Positions 53,178-62,734 of a stretch of 64,000 nucleotides of DNA are shown here, in pieces. The notes beneath the pieces were generated by a model. That model worked only from the letters and a program-made list of their open reading frames with translations. It did no database searches and was not told where the DNA came from. Both the position numbers and the translations under genes were made by a program. Source of the stretch: Alloalcanivorax marinus (GTDB taxonomy: Bacteria; Pseudomonadota; Gammaproteobacteria; Pseudomonadales; Alcanivoracaceae); NCBI RefSeq assembly GCF_016785095.1, contig NZ_JAEKJB010000004.1, positions 142,622 to 206,621 on the forward strand, in the 5' to 3' direction. How positions within the stretch are numbered: the first letter of the stretch is position 1; every line of letters begins with the position of its first letter.

Positions 53178-55280
53178 ATGCGTTTTTTCCTGCCTTTTTT
53201 CTGCCTTTTCCTGCTCACCGCCTGCCAGGGTCGCGACATCGAGAAAGAGGATTACGAGGACGATTTTCTTCTCGTCGCCCATCAGAGCATCAAGACCTCC
53301 GGCTCTGACTACGGCCAAGAAGTGGACCTGCAGGCCATCGTTCGGAACCGCGTCGCCGACGATGCCGGTAGCGGCCTGTGGCTGCGCACCACCCTGCCCT
53401 GGCTGCGTATTGGCGGCGGTCAACTGGACACCCGTGACCTGGCCCGCCTGGGCGACCGAGCCGAACCATTTCGACGGTTCCAGGAGAGCGGCACCCTGAG
53501 CCGCGTGAAGAACGGGCGCATTACCGAGACCCGTCTGGCTGATCCGGAGCTTGAGCAACGTTTGCAGGAACGTTTCGGTGACAAGATCGAGCAGTTGCTG
53601 GACCAATCCACCGCCACCGCCGTACCGCTCCCGGATGACCCTCAACCCGGCGATACCTGGCAGGCCAGCGCCTCTCTCTGGGGGTTGCCCAAGGTCGAGG
53701 CCGACTACCGGGTTCTGGCGCGGGACGGGGAGCGGGTACTGGTGGCCATGACGCTCAACGGCGAACGGGTGGAAGGCCAGGCGCGCATGATCGCGCGCTG
53801 GCCCAGCGGCATGCCCGAGGCGCTGCGCCTGCACAGCGAGCTGTACATGCCCGACCAGGACGCGCTTGTAGAACAGCGCTTGCAACTGGTGAGCCAGCGC
53901 CACTATCCCAACCTGGTGCGGGATTGGGACGTGGACCCCACGCATCTGCAAATGCAGGCCGATTTCCAGAAACGTCAGTTCCGTGAAATGCCGCTGCGCG
54001 AACCCGACGACACCCTGCCGTTACGGGACCGTGCCGACATGGATGCTCTGCTCGACAGCCTCGAGGACAGCTTCCTTTATCAGGTCGAGGAACAGCGGGT
54101 GATGACCCGCGGTGACTGGGCCCTGGCCGCGCCGCTGCAACAACAAGCGGAATTGCACTTCACCGGCTTCAATGGCGACGCCCCGGACGGTCTGGTGCTG
54201 AACCGAATGGCGGAGAACGGCGGCTTCTTCCGGCTCGCGGACCCGGGCCCGCCGGACATGGACCTGGGCCGGGATTTGCTCATCGCCACCGCGCCGGACG
54301 CTTTCCAGCCCGGCAAGCCGCTGTCGCTCACCGCCGAGGCCCGGATCTGGGAGCCCGCCGAGCCCGTTACCCTGACCAAGGGCGACCCCGTTCCCGACGG
54401 CGTGAGCGTGCTCGACTGGGGGAAGCAACGTCTGGACCTGCGCCTGGAAGACGGCCAACCAGTACGCGCCCAGCCCCTGGACGCCGACGGCCGCCCCCTG
54501 CCCATGGCAATGACCCTGCGCCCGGTCAAACAAGCCGACGAGAGCCCGGAGACCTTTATCGAGCGCCTGTCGCTGAACCCGGCTCCGCTGCGCCTGAGCC
54601 TGCGCACCGATACCCCCATCGCCGCGCTTCGCCTCACCCCCATGGAGTCACGGCGGCGCGCCCTGACCATGACGGTGCGCCCCCAGCCGGACGACGGCGA
54701 CCTTCATCCCCCTGGTGCCCGGCACCAGCTCCCGGGCCTGCGCGACGCCCCGGACGATACCGCCCGGCTGCTGCGGGACATCGAGTTGCAGGCCCTCGAC
54801 CACCATCGCCTGCGGGTCACCGGCCCGATCGGTTTCCGCCTGTGTAACGTAGTCCCCGAGGGCGCCCCGGACTATCACGGCACGCCACTGCATTTCACCT
54901 GGTCCGCCCCGACGCGGCACGAAGAAGACGGCCGCCCCGGGTTCGAGCTGCGCACCAAGGACGACCGGATTCGTTATTTCTATGGCCGGCGCCTGTCCTT
55001 CGAGGCGCGCTGCCCGACCCGGGTGGAAACGGTAGTCCTGACCCGGGAGCAGCCCGGTTGCGCGCACTTCGAAGGCGATAACGGCGTGCTACTGGGCGAC
55101 GATTGCAAGGCGGCCCACTACGATGCCCTGGACGACACCGGCCTGGCCCTGCGTGAACTCGGTGAGGACGACAACGGCGTGCTGCGCTTCTGGGGCCCGG
55201 TGAAATCCGTCCGCCTGCTGCGCACCCACGGTGAACAGACCCGAACCCTCGAAGCCACCCTTCCGGAGCTGCCGCAATGA
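53178..55280 (+). CDS. large lipoprotein of unknown function
   Basis: 700 residues with a lipoprotein signal: hydrophobic stretch then LLTAC, lipidated Cys16. Gln follows the Cys, so sorting to the outer membrane is likely. The rest is rich in Asp, Arg and Leu without a domain I recognise; it appears as several beta-rich parts, with a C-terminal Cys quartet (FRLCNVVPEG, EARCP, QPGCAHF, GDDCKAA) that could form disulfides in the periplasm. It overlaps the MORN gene by ATGA. Confidence 0.7.
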   Translation: MRFFLPFFCLFLLTACQGRDIEKEDYEDDFLLVAHQSIKTSGSDYGQEVDLQAIVRNRVADDAGSGLWLRTTLPWLRIGGGQLDTRDLARLGDRAEPFRRFQESGTLSRVKNGRITETRLADPELEQRLQERFGDKIEQLLDQSTATAVPLPDDPQPGDTWQASASLWGLPKVEADYRVLARDGERVLVAMTLNGERVEGQARMIARWPSGMPEALRLHSELYMPDQDALVEQRLQLVSQRHYPNLVRDWDVDPTHLQMQADFQKRQFREMPLREPDDTLPLRDRADMDALLDSLEDSFLYQVEEQRVMTRGDWALAAPLQQQAELHFTGFNGDAPDGLVLNRMAENGGFFRLADPGPPDMDLGRDLLIATAPDAFQPGKPLSLTAEARIWEPAEPVTLTKGDPVPDGVSVLDWGKQRLDLRLEDGQPVRAQPLDADGRPLPMAMTLRPVKQADESPETFIERLSLNPAPLRLSLRTDTPIAALRLTPMESRRRALTMTVRPQPDDGDLHPPGARHQLPGLRDAPDDTARLLRDIELQALDHHRLRVTGPIGFRLCNVVPEGAPDYHGTPLHFTWSAPTRHEEDGRPGFELRTKDDRIRYFYGRRLSFEARCPTRVETVVLTREQPGCAHFEGDNGVLLGDDCKAAHYDALDDTGLALRELGEDDNGVLRFWGPVKSVRLLRTHGEQTRTLEATLPELPQ

Positions 55281-56968
55281 GCGTTTTCCCATGGACCCGG
55301 AACCTGATCCTGCTGCTCGGTGCCCTTCTGCTGGCCCGGGCGGCCCACGCCGAACGCCTCTACTTCACCGATTATGGCTACCCGGCCAAGACCGAGCAGG
55401 CCCGGTTTTTCTATGTGGACACGCCCCTGCCGGAGAATCCGGACGGCCCCGGCTATCTCTATAAGGCCTATTACACAAGCAACGATGCGCTCTATGCCGA
55501 GGGGGCCCGCGCCGGCACCGACAAGGACGCCGACTGGTATGGCGACTGGCGCTATCTCTACCCGGACGGCACCCTGAAGGAAAAAGGACACAGCGACGAA
55601 CAAGGCCGTCTGGACGGCGAGATCATCTCCTACCACGAGAACGGCCAGGAGGATAAATTCAGGCCTTACCGCCACGGCAAGCCCCACGGCGTGGAGAAAC
55701 ACTACGACGAGGACGGCAACCTGCTGGCCCGGACGCCCTACAAGGACGGCGCCGTTACCGGTATGCGGGTGGCCTACTACCCCAAGGTTGGCGACCAGGA
55801 AGGCGGCAAGGATGGCGGCCAGATCCATGAGGAAAGGCGCTACAAGGGCGGCCGCTACGACTTTCTCTTCAACCGCTATGACCGCGACGGCAACCCGCTC
55901 GCCCACGAGGCCTATGTGGCCCCCGGGATCCTGATGGGTTGGCACAAGAACAGCGATGGCGTCTACCTGAGCCGCGAAGCCACCTACCAGCGCGATGCAC
56001 AGGGCCGGTTCCGTAACGACGCGCCGGTGTGGCTACGCCTCAAGGCCGAGAATAACCCGGACGGCACGCTGAGGTTCGTATACCTGCGCTACCCGAAAGA
56101 AGACAGCGTGTGGAAAATCGGCTTCGCCAACGATCGGGTAGTGAAGCTGCAACACCTGATCGGCGGGATTGCCCAGGGCAAGGCCATCATCGGCCAGTAT
56201 AGCGGTGCGCGGGAGGAAGGCCAGATGAAGGATAGCCGGCGCGACGGTGAATGGCGCGGTTACGACGACCACGGCGACCTGATCGCGGTAAAGCGGTTCC
56301 GGAACGGCCAGCGCCACGGCGAAAGCCGCGAACGCAGCGGCCCGGAGAACCAGCGCTGGACCTACCATGAGTACCGCCAGGGCAAGAAGGACGGCCCCTG
56401 GCACACCGAAAACGCTGACGGCGAAGTGCTGGAATCCGGCCGTTATCGGAACGACAAGCCGGTGGGCGACTGGCGCACCCTGGACACCAACGGCAACGTG
56501 GAGCAGGCACATTATGTGAACGGCGAGTTGCACGGTGACTGGACCCGAAGTACCCCGGACGGCACCCTGCTGGATCAGCGCCACTACCGGAACGGCAAGG
56601 CCATCGGCGACTGGGTGAGCCATGACAAGGACGGCAACCTGGTGTTCCGGGCCCACTTCGTGAATGGCGAAAAAGAAGGCGAAGCCTTCAAGGTGCTGTA
56701 TGAAGGGCGCCAGAGACATGCCCATTTCAAGGCCGGCAAGCGCGACGGTGAATACCTGGAAACCAGCCCCGAAGGTTACCCTCGACTGGTGGGCCAGTAC
56801 CGCGACGACAAACGCCAGGGGCGTTTCATCGAATACGATGAGGAAGGCCGGGTGGAACGCATTACCCCGTACCGGGACGGCCTGGAGAACGGCGAAGGCT
56901 GGATCAGCGACCGCGACGGCAAGATGGTACCGGCGCGCTGGCGCAACGGCGACCGCCTCAAGCCCTGA
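55277..56968 (+). CDS. exported MORN/YwqK-like repeat protein
   Basis: 563 residues. The signal peptide is cleaved after AHA at about residue 25. From about residue 90 to the end there are at least ten 20-24-residue repeats of the pattern G-x-W-x(5)-G-x(5)-Y-x-N/D-G-x(3)-G (for example NDKPVGDWRTLDTNGN and NGELHGDWTRSTPDGT). This is the MORN-type antitoxin-repeat (YwqK) family. Such proteins often wrap around a partner or membrane. It overlaps the lipoprotein gene by 4 bp, which indicates joint expression. Confidence 0.8.
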   Translation: MSVFPWTRNLILLLGALLLARAAHAERLYFTDYGYPAKTEQARFFYVDTPLPENPDGPGYLYKAYYTSNDALYAEGARAGTDKDADWYGDWRYLYPDGTLKEKGHSDEQGRLDGEIISYHENGQEDKFRPYRHGKPHGVEKHYDEDGNLLARTPYKDGAVTGMRVAYYPKVGDQEGGKDGGQIHEERRYKGGRYDFLFNRYDRDGNPLAHEAYVAPGILMGWHKNSDGVYLSREATYQRDAQGRFRNDAPVWLRLKAENNPDGTLRFVYLRYPKEDSVWKIGFANDRVVKLQHLIGGIAQGKAIIGQYSGAREEGQMKDSRRDGEWRGYDDHGDLIAVKRFRNGQRHGESRERSGPENQRWTYHEYRQGKKDGPWHTENADGEVLESGRYRNDKPVGDWRTLDTNGNVEQAHYVNGELHGDWTRSTPDGTLLDQRHYRNGKAIGDWVSHDKDGNLVFRAHFVNGEKEGEAFKVLYEGRQRHAHFKAGKRDGEYLETSPEGYPRLVGQYRDDKRQGRFIEYDEEGRVERITPYRDGLENGEGWISDRDGKMVPARWRNGDRLKP

Positions 56969-57092
56969 CCCGGCCCGCCGGGTGACGGCAAGGAAGCCGC
57001 TCCTCGCCCCATCGACGGGCCCGGGGCGGCCTGTGCAGCCCGGCCCCGTTGTCGCTATGATGCGAGTTCGACCTTTTCCTGGGACCATCGTC

Positions 57093-57854
57093 ATGCGCAT
57101 GCCAAGTCGACGCCGATGCACGCCCGGCCACCGGACGCTGGCCCTGTTGCTGCTGCTGATCGTCGCCCCGCTGCTGGCCCGCGCCGAGGCCATGTCGATC
57201 CATGTCATCCAGCGCGCCGATGCCCAGGCCCTGGTGCCGGTGATCCGCCCCCTCCTTCCGGAGGGCGGCTACGTCAACGCCTACCAGGGCAAGCTGGTGA
57301 TCCGCACCACCAGCGCCAATTTCGACCAGGTTCTGGCCGCCCTCGGCGACATGCCGGAAGTGCCGCGCACGGTGACCGTGCACCTGCGCCGCCGCGCCGA
57401 CGGCGAACGCGGTGGCGGCGGCGTCACCCTGGGGCCGGACGGCATACGGGCCGGAGCCGGCTCGATCAGCCACCAGCGCCAGGACGACTACCGCATCAAC
57501 ACCCTGGCCGGCCACGCCGCCGGCATCAGCCAGGGCACCCTGGTGGCCCTCACCGGCACCCAGTACCCGGCACTGATGAGCCTGAAACAGGGCATCCGGA
57601 TCACCCCGGTGCTGACCGGGGACGGTCGCGTGCGCCTGACCGTGGCTCAGCGTTTTGACGAACCGGCCGGCAATGGCCTGGCCCGTACCCAGGGCAGCGA
57701 CACCACCCTGGTGGTGACACCGGGACAATGGCAGGCCCTGGGCGCCATCACCGTCAGCGAACGTACCGGAGCCCGTGGCCTGAGCGGCGCCGCCACCCAC
57801 AGCGAACGGCTCGATCTGCCCCTGGAAGTCAAAGTGGAGATTGGCGGTCGCTGA
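57093..57854 (+). CDS. secreted protein with secretin N-domain-like fold
   Basis: 253 residues. A strong signal peptide is cleaved after ARA at about residue 31. The mature part begins with an N1-type secretin domain (HVIQRADAQALVPVIRPLLP, LVIRTTSANFDQVLAAL) and continues into the beta-rich part with LVALTGTQYP and LTVAQRFDEP, as found in front of secretin pores. The pore-forming domain is missing, so it is a short secretin-like protein rather than GspD/PilQ. ATG 57093 was preferred (GGGA upstream); ATGs at 57057/57060 are in frame. It is 124 bp after the MORN gene. Confidence 0.72.
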   Translation: MRMPSRRRCTPGHRTLALLLLLIVAPLLARAEAMSIHVIQRADAQALVPVIRPLLPEGGYVNAYQGKLVIRTTSANFDQVLAALGDMPEVPRTVTVHLRRRADGERGGGGVTLGPDGIRAGAGSISHQRQDDYRINTLAGHAAGISQGTLVALTGTQYPALMSLKQGIRITPVLTGDGRVRLTVAQRFDEPAGNGLARTQGSDTTLVVTPGQWQALGAITVSERTGARGLSGAATHSERLDLPLEVKVEIGGR

Positions 57855-58025
57855 CCCAGCCGGCGGGACAATTCGGCGCCCCAACATTGAGCATTCACAT
57901 CTTGTAACGCACCGGAATCGGGCGCGAATTCGTCCTCAAGCCCCTTACATGGCGGTGTCCGACCCTTCTCTCACCGTCCCATGATATGGCCCGCTTATTG
58001 CTAATGCTTTTCCTGCCCTTGTAAA

Positions 58026-58057
58026 TTTACTAATCGATTAATTAATATGTCGATTAG
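58026..58057. promoter_or_regulatory. TCGA-centred dyad upstream of the ABC importer operon
   Basis: TTTACTAA-TCGA-TTAATTAA (58026-58045) is a 20-bp imperfect dyad. A second half-site (TCGATTAG, 58050-58057) forms a longer inverted repeat with CTAATCGA at 58030-58037. It lies 36 bp before the SBP gene. A related dyad occurs at 62701. The 238-bp gap from 57855 contains no gene. Confidence 0.6.
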
Positions 58058-58092
58058 TCGCGCTAACAACAAGGCTCAACAGGAGAACTGCG

Positions 58093-59247
58093 ATGCGAAA
58101 ACTGATTCTGGCTCCAATAATTGCGACTGCTCTGATGGCCTCTACCCAGGCCTCGGCGCAAGACACCCTGAAAATCGGGCTGATCCAGCCCCTCACCGGT
58201 TCGGTGGCCTACAACGGCACCGCCGACGCCAACGGTGCCCGGCTCGCCGTCAAGGAGCGCAACGCCAACGGCGGCGTGCTCGGCAAGCAAGTGGAACTGA
58301 TCATCGAGGACGGCCAGTGCAGCCCGGCCAACTCGGTGAACGCCGCCGAGAAACTGATCCAGCGCGACAAGGTAGTGGCTCTGGTCGGCGCCTTCTGCAG
58401 CTCCGCCACCTCGGCGGTGATGCCGGTGGCGGGCAAGTACAAGACGCCCTTTCTGACCGGCGTTTCCTCCGAAGCCAGCCTCACCGAGAAAGGCAACCCC
58501 TACTTCTTCCGCTCCGCGGAAACCGACGCCCTGCTCGGCAAGGCGTTTTCCCGGTTGATCGTCGACAACCTGGGCCTCAAGAAAGTGGCCTATATCGGCG
58601 TCAACGACGACTGGGGCCGGGGCAGTGCCAAGGCGTTCGAGCAGGAGTTATCCAGCCACGGCGTGGAAACCGCGCTGATCGAATACTTCAACCATGGCGC
58701 CACCGACTTCTATACGCTGCTCACCAAACTGCGCGGCTCCGGTGCCGATGGCGTGTTCGTGGCCGCCGAAACCCAGGACGGTTCCACCCTGGTCAAGCAG
58801 ATCAAGCAGTTCGGCATCGACATGGACGTGTTCGGCGTCGGCTCCTGGGCCACCAGCGACTTCATCAAGATCACCGGTGACGCGGCGGAAGGCATCTATG
58901 CCGCCGTGCCCTATGTGTCCAACCTGCCCGGCGAGCGCAACGAGCGCTTCGTGAAGGAATACAGCGCCGCCTACGACCACGCCCCCGGCAAATACGCCGC
59001 CGCCGGCTACAACTCCATGAACATCATGATGGACGCCATCGACCGGGCCGGCGACACCGACGCCCAGGCCATCGTCGACGGGCTCCATGCCACCGACTAC
59101 GAAGCCCCCAACGGCCGCTACCGGTTCACCGAAAAGGGCCAGGGCTACGGCTTCGAAGCGGCACTGGTGCAAATCCAGGACGGCCACACCGAGGTGGTCG
59201 CCACCACCCGTATCGCCAACCCCGAAGCCGACAGCGGCGGGCAATAA
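58093..59247 (+). CDS. branched-chain-type ABC transporter substrate-binding protein
   Basis: 384-residue periplasmic binding protein of the LivK-like family. Signal peptide cleaved after ASA (about residue 22). Mature start DTLKIGLIQPLTG, then AARLAV-like helix and the conserved VGAFCSSATSAVMPVAGKYK ligand loop. First gene of a five-gene importer. Proteins of this kind near aromatic hydroxylases often bind aromatic acids rather than amino acids. AGGAG precedes the ATG. Confidence 0.93.
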   Translation: MRKLILAPIIATALMASTQASAQDTLKIGLIQPLTGSVAYNGTADANGARLAVKERNANGGVLGKQVELIIEDGQCSPANSVNAAEKLIQRDKVVALVGAFCSSATSAVMPVAGKYKTPFLTGVSSEASLTEKGNPYFFRSAETDALLGKAFSRLIVDNLGLKKVAYIGVNDDWGRGSAKAFEQELSSHGVETALIEYFNHGATDFYTLLTKLRGSGADGVFVAAETQDGSTLVKQIKQFGIDMDVFGVGSWATSDFIKITGDAAEGIYAAVPYVSNLPGERNERFVKEYSAAYDHAPGKYAAAGYNSMNIMMDAIDRAGDTDAQAIVDGLHATDYEAPNGRYRFTEKGQGYGFEAALVQIQDGHTEVVATTRIANPEADSGGQ

Positions 59248-59250
59248 TCC

Positions 59251-60123
59251 ATGGATATGTTGTTGCAGTTTGTCGCCAACGGTCTGGTGTCGGGAGCGTT
59301 CTACGCGCTCTCGGCCCTGGGCCTGACCCTGATCTTCGGGCTGATGCGGGTGGTCAACTTCGCCCACGGTGAGCTCTATATGCTGGGCGGCGTGATGGGC
59401 TGGCTGGCCACCACGGTGCTCGGCCTGAACTTCTTCGCCGGCCTGGCGCTGACCCTGGCGGTGATGGGCGCCTGTGGCTGGCTGGTGGATCGCTTCCTGA
59501 TCGAGCGGGTGCGCGACCAGGGCGAGGAGCCCAGCATTCTGCTCACCATCGGCCTGTCGATCTTCCTCACCAACACCGCCCTGCTGCTGGTGGGCACCGC
59601 GCCGCTGACCATCGAGGGCCCGCTGCCCAACAAACCGGTGTTCCTGGGCCCGGTGGTGCTTACCGAGCTGCGCGTGTTCGCGGTGGCCGCCTGCGCGGTG
59701 CTGATTCTCGCCGCCCATCTGGTGATCCGTCACACGCGGCTGGGGCGCGCCATGCGCGCCACCTTCCAGGACCCGATGGCGGCCCGTCTGGCGGGCATCA
59801 ACACCGCCCGCGTCTATGCCAGCACCTTCGCCCTGGGCACCATGCTGGCGGCTTCCGCCGGCATGCTGTTGGGCTCGATCTACTCCACCCACGTCAGCGC
59901 CGGCGGCGTGGTCAGTCTCAAGGCGTTCGTGGTGGTGATCCTGGGCGGCATGGGCAGCTTCGCCGGCGCCATCGTCGGTGGCCTGCTGCTGGGCGTGGCC
60001 GAGGCACTGTGGGGAGGCTACATCTCCACCGGCACGGTGGACATCATCGGCTTCATCATCGTGATCCTGACTCTGATCTTCAAACCCTACGGGCTGTTTT
60101 CAACCCAGGTGGAGAGGGCCTGA
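59251..60123 (+). CDS. branched-chain-type ABC transporter permease (LivH-like)
   Basis: 290-residue inner-membrane permease with about eight helices. Family segments ALGLTLIFGLMRVVNFAHGE and AFVVVILGGMGSFAGAIVGG (EAA-like loop) are conserved. It begins 3 bp after the SBP stop. Confidence 0.94.
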   Translation: MDMLLQFVANGLVSGAFYALSALGLTLIFGLMRVVNFAHGELYMLGGVMGWLATTVLGLNFFAGLALTLAVMGACGWLVDRFLIERVRDQGEEPSILLTIGLSIFLTNTALLLVGTAPLTIEGPLPNKPVFLGPVVLTELRVFAVAACAVLILAAHLVIRHTRLGRAMRATFQDPMAARLAGINTARVYASTFALGTMLAASAGMLLGSIYSTHVSAGGVVSLKAFVVVILGGMGSFAGAIVGGLLLGVAEALWGGYISTGTVDIIGFIIVILTLIFKPYGLFSTQVERA

Positions 60124-60125
60124 GC

Positions 60126-61112
60126 ATGAAATTCGAACGCAATACCCTGCTGGTGCTGGGCCTGATCGCCCTCGCCTTCCCGTTACTGGTGGGCGACCAG
60201 TACCTGCTGCACATCGGCATCATGGTGCTGCTGTACGCGGTGCTCGCCACCAGCCTCAATCTGATCGTCGGCTATGTCGGCGAGTTCTCCCTGGGCCATA
60301 CCGCCTTTCTTGGCCTGGGCGCCTACACCGCCGCGCTGCTGTCATTGCGGCTGGGGCTGCCGGCCTGGGCCACCATCCCGCTGGCCGGAGTGGTCTCGGC
60401 CCTGTTCGGTGTCGCCATCGGCGCCATCACCCTGCGCCTGCGCGGGCCCTACTTCGTGATCATCACCCTGGCGTTCGCCGAGGTACTGCGGCTGATCGCC
60501 AACAACTGGGTGGGCTTCACCAACGGCCCCATGGGCCTGTCCGGGGTGGCGCAACCGGCGCTGCTGGCGGACGCCTCGCCGCTGATGGCCAAGCGCTTCT
60601 ATTTCTATCTGGCCCTGGCCCTGACCGCTCTGGCTCTCTATCTGGCCTACCGGTTCGTGTACTCCAACAATGGCCGTGCCGCGGTAACCGTGCGCGAGAA
60701 CCGCTTCGTCGCTCAATCCGTGGGTATCCGTCCGTTCGTCTACGCCATGCGGGCCTTCGTGCTGGGCGCCTTCCTGGCCGGCCTGGCCGGTGGCTTCTAT
60801 GCCCACTACATCACCTTCGTGGGCGCCAATGTGTTCGGTTTCGCGTTCATGGTGAGCATGATCATCATGGTGCTGATCGGCGGCAAGGGCACCCTGATCG
60901 GTCCCCTTCTGGGCGCTCTTCTGGTCACCCTGCTTACTGAGTACCTGCGTGAACTGCAGGAACTGAGGCTGTCGCTGTTCGGGCTGATCGTGATGGGCGT
61001 GGTGTTGTTCCTGCCTAATGGCCTGATGGGTTTTCTCAATCACCGTCGCGAGCGCAACCAGAGCGATGACACCGCCGACACCGCGACCCGCGTTCAGGGA
61101 GGCCCGGCATGA
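60126..61112 (+). CDS. branched-chain-type ABC transporter permease (LivM-like)
   Basis: 328-residue second permease with about nine to ten helices; motifs ATSLNLIVGYVGEFSLGHTA and MVLIGGKGTLIGPLLGAL mark the LivM family. It starts 2 bp after livH, and its stop overlaps the first ATPase gene by 4 bp. Confidence 0.94.
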   Translation: MKFERNTLLVLGLIALAFPLLVGDQYLLHIGIMVLLYAVLATSLNLIVGYVGEFSLGHTAFLGLGAYTAALLSLRLGLPAWATIPLAGVVSALFGVAIGAITLRLRGPYFVIITLAFAEVLRLIANNWVGFTNGPMGLSGVAQPALLADASPLMAKRFYFYLALALTALALYLAYRFVYSNNGRAAVTVRENRFVAQSVGIRPFVYAMRAFVLGAFLAGLAGGFYAHYITFVGANVFGFAFMVSMIIMVLIGGKGTLIGPLLGALLVTLLTEYLRELQELRLSLFGLIVMGVVLFLPNGLMGFLNHRRERNQSDDTADTATRVQGGPA

Positions 61113-61897
61113 ACCCGACGCAAACCAACACGCCCTTGCTGACCGTGGCGGGTCTGAGCAAGACCTTTGGCGGCATCAAGGCGGTGCAGGACATCGACTT
61201 CCAGGTCAACCGGGGCGAAGTGTTCGGTCTGATCGGCCCGAACGGCGCCGGCAAGACCACCTGCTTCAACCTGATCACCGGTTTCTACACGCCCACCACC
61301 GGCCAGGTCGCCTTCCAGGGGCGGGACATCACCGGCCAGAGCCCTTACCGGATCGCCCGCCAGGGGCTGGTGCGCAGTTTCCAGAAAACCAACGTGCTCA
61401 AGCCGCTGACGGTGTTTGAAAACGTGCTCGCCGGGCACTACCTGAGTGCCAAGCAAAGCCTGCTGAGCACCTTGTTTCCCACCGCGCCGGTGCGCAAGGC
61501 GGAACGGGAAGCCCGTGACAGCGCGGCGCGCATCGTGGCCCTGCTGGATCTGGGCGCGCGCCTGGATACACCGGCCTACCGGCTTTCCTGCGGCGAACTG
61601 AGACTGCTGGAAGTGGCGGTGGCGCTGGCCGCCAAACCCACCCTGCTGATGCTCGACGAGCCGGCGGCCGGGCTCAACAGCCAGGAAGCGATGCGCTTCG
61701 GTGGCATTCTCAAGGAACTGCGCCGCGAACAGGTGCCGTCCATCGTCATCGTCGAACACAACATGAATCTGGTCATGGATGTCAGCGACCGGGTCATGGT
61801 GATGGACTTTGGCCGCAAGCTGGCCGAGGGCGCCCCCGCCGAGGTCAAGAATGACCCGAGGGTGGTGGAAGCCTATCTGGGGAGGGCAAGAGCATGA
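61109..61897 (+). CDS. branched-chain-type ABC transporter ATPase (LivG-like)
   Basis: 262-residue ATP-binding subunit. Walker A GPNGAGKTTCFN, signature LSCGELRLLEVAVALA (slightly unusual: Cys for Ser/Tyr and Glu in place of the usual Gln) and Walker B TLLMLDEPAAGLN. Overlaps livM and livF by 4 bp each. Confidence 0.94.
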   Translation: MNPTQTNTPLLTVAGLSKTFGGIKAVQDIDFQVNRGEVFGLIGPNGAGKTTCFNLITGFYTPTTGQVAFQGRDITGQSPYRIARQGLVRSFQKTNVLKPLTVFENVLAGHYLSAKQSLLSTLFPTAPVRKAEREARDSAARIVALLDLGARLDTPAYRLSCGELRLLEVAVALAAKPTLLMLDEPAAGLNSQEAMRFGGILKELRREQVPSIVIVEHNMNLVMDVSDRVMVMDFGRKLAEGAPAEVKNDPRVVEAYLGRARA

Positions 61898-62637
61898 ACG
61901 ATACCGCTGTGCATGAAACCGCGCGCGATACTTTGCTGCGGGTTCGCGACCTGCATGTGGCCTACGGCAAGATCGCCGCCCTGCATGGCATCGATCTGGA
62001 TGTCGCCCAGGGTGAAACCGTGGCTCTGATCGGCGCCAACGGAGCCGGTAAGAGCACCATTCTGCGAGCCATCTCCGGCCTGCTGAAACCAAGCCGGGGC
62101 AGCATCCACTGGGATGGCCGTGAAATCGCCGGCCTGCCGGCGGAGAAAGTGGTCGCCGGCGGCATTGCCCATTGCCCGGAAGAGCGACATGTGTGGCCGG
62201 CCATGACGGTGCGCGAGAATCTGATGCTGGGTGCCTTCCTGACCGGTTCGAAACACCGGGTGGAAGAACGCGTGGGCATGGCCTTTCACCGCTTCCCAAG
62301 GCTGCGCGAGCGCTACAAGCAGATGGCCGGCACCCTCAGCGGGGGCGAACAGCAGATGCTCGCCATCGCCCGCGCCCTGATGTCGGAACCACGCCTGCTG
62401 CTGCTCGACGAGCCCAGCCTGGGCCTGTCTCCGAAGATGGCCGACGAGGTGTTCGACGTGGTGCGCGAGATCAATGGTCACGGCGTTACCGTGCTGGTGG
62501 TGGAGCAGAACGTGCACAACGCCCTGGCGGTGGCCTCCCGAGCCTATGTGGTCGAGACCGGCACCATCAGCACCGAGGCGGACAGCACCACCCTGCTTGA
62601 GGACCCGGAGGTGCTGAGCGCCTATCTGGGCGCCTGA
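61894..62637 (+). CDS. branched-chain-type ABC transporter ATPase (LivF-like)
   Basis: 247-residue ATP-binding subunit. Walker A GANGAGKSTILR, signature LSGGEQQMLAIARAL and Walker B LLLLDEPSLGLS. Last gene of the importer operon; the following gap (62638-62734) carries a new operator and ribosome site. Confidence 0.95.
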   Translation: MNDTAVHETARDTLLRVRDLHVAYGKIAALHGIDLDVAQGETVALIGANGAGKSTILRAISGLLKPSRGSIHWDGREIAGLPAEKVVAGGIAHCPEERHVWPAMTVRENLMLGAFLTGSKHRVEERVGMAFHRFPRLRERYKQMAGTLSGGEQQMLAIARALMSEPRLLLLDEPSLGLSPKMADEVFDVVREINGHGVTVLVVEQNVHNALAVASRAYVVETGTISTEADSTTLLEDPEVLSAYLGA

Positions 62638-62700
62638 GAATACCCTTCCGTTCCGTACGGACGACGGTGTGATCACGATCCGGAAGCACCGTCACCATAA

Positions 62701-62720
62701 TTAATTAGTCGAATAGTTAA
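62701..62720. promoter_or_regulatory. TCGA-centred dyad upstream of the monooxygenase gene
   Basis: TTAATTAG-TCGA-ATAGTTAA, 20 bp, matches the dyad at 58026-58045 (same TCGA core, most arm positions shared). It ends just before AAGGAG (62722-62727), the ribosome site of the monooxygenase gene, so a bound repressor would block this promoter. Confidence 0.6.
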
Positions 62721-62734
62721 TAAGGAGTTTTTCA

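Noticed and set aside
56968..56983. ACCCGGC/GCCGGGT hairpin after the MORN-repeat gene as terminator
   Set aside because: No T-tract follows and the loop is only two bases; the next gene is close and may be co-transcribed.
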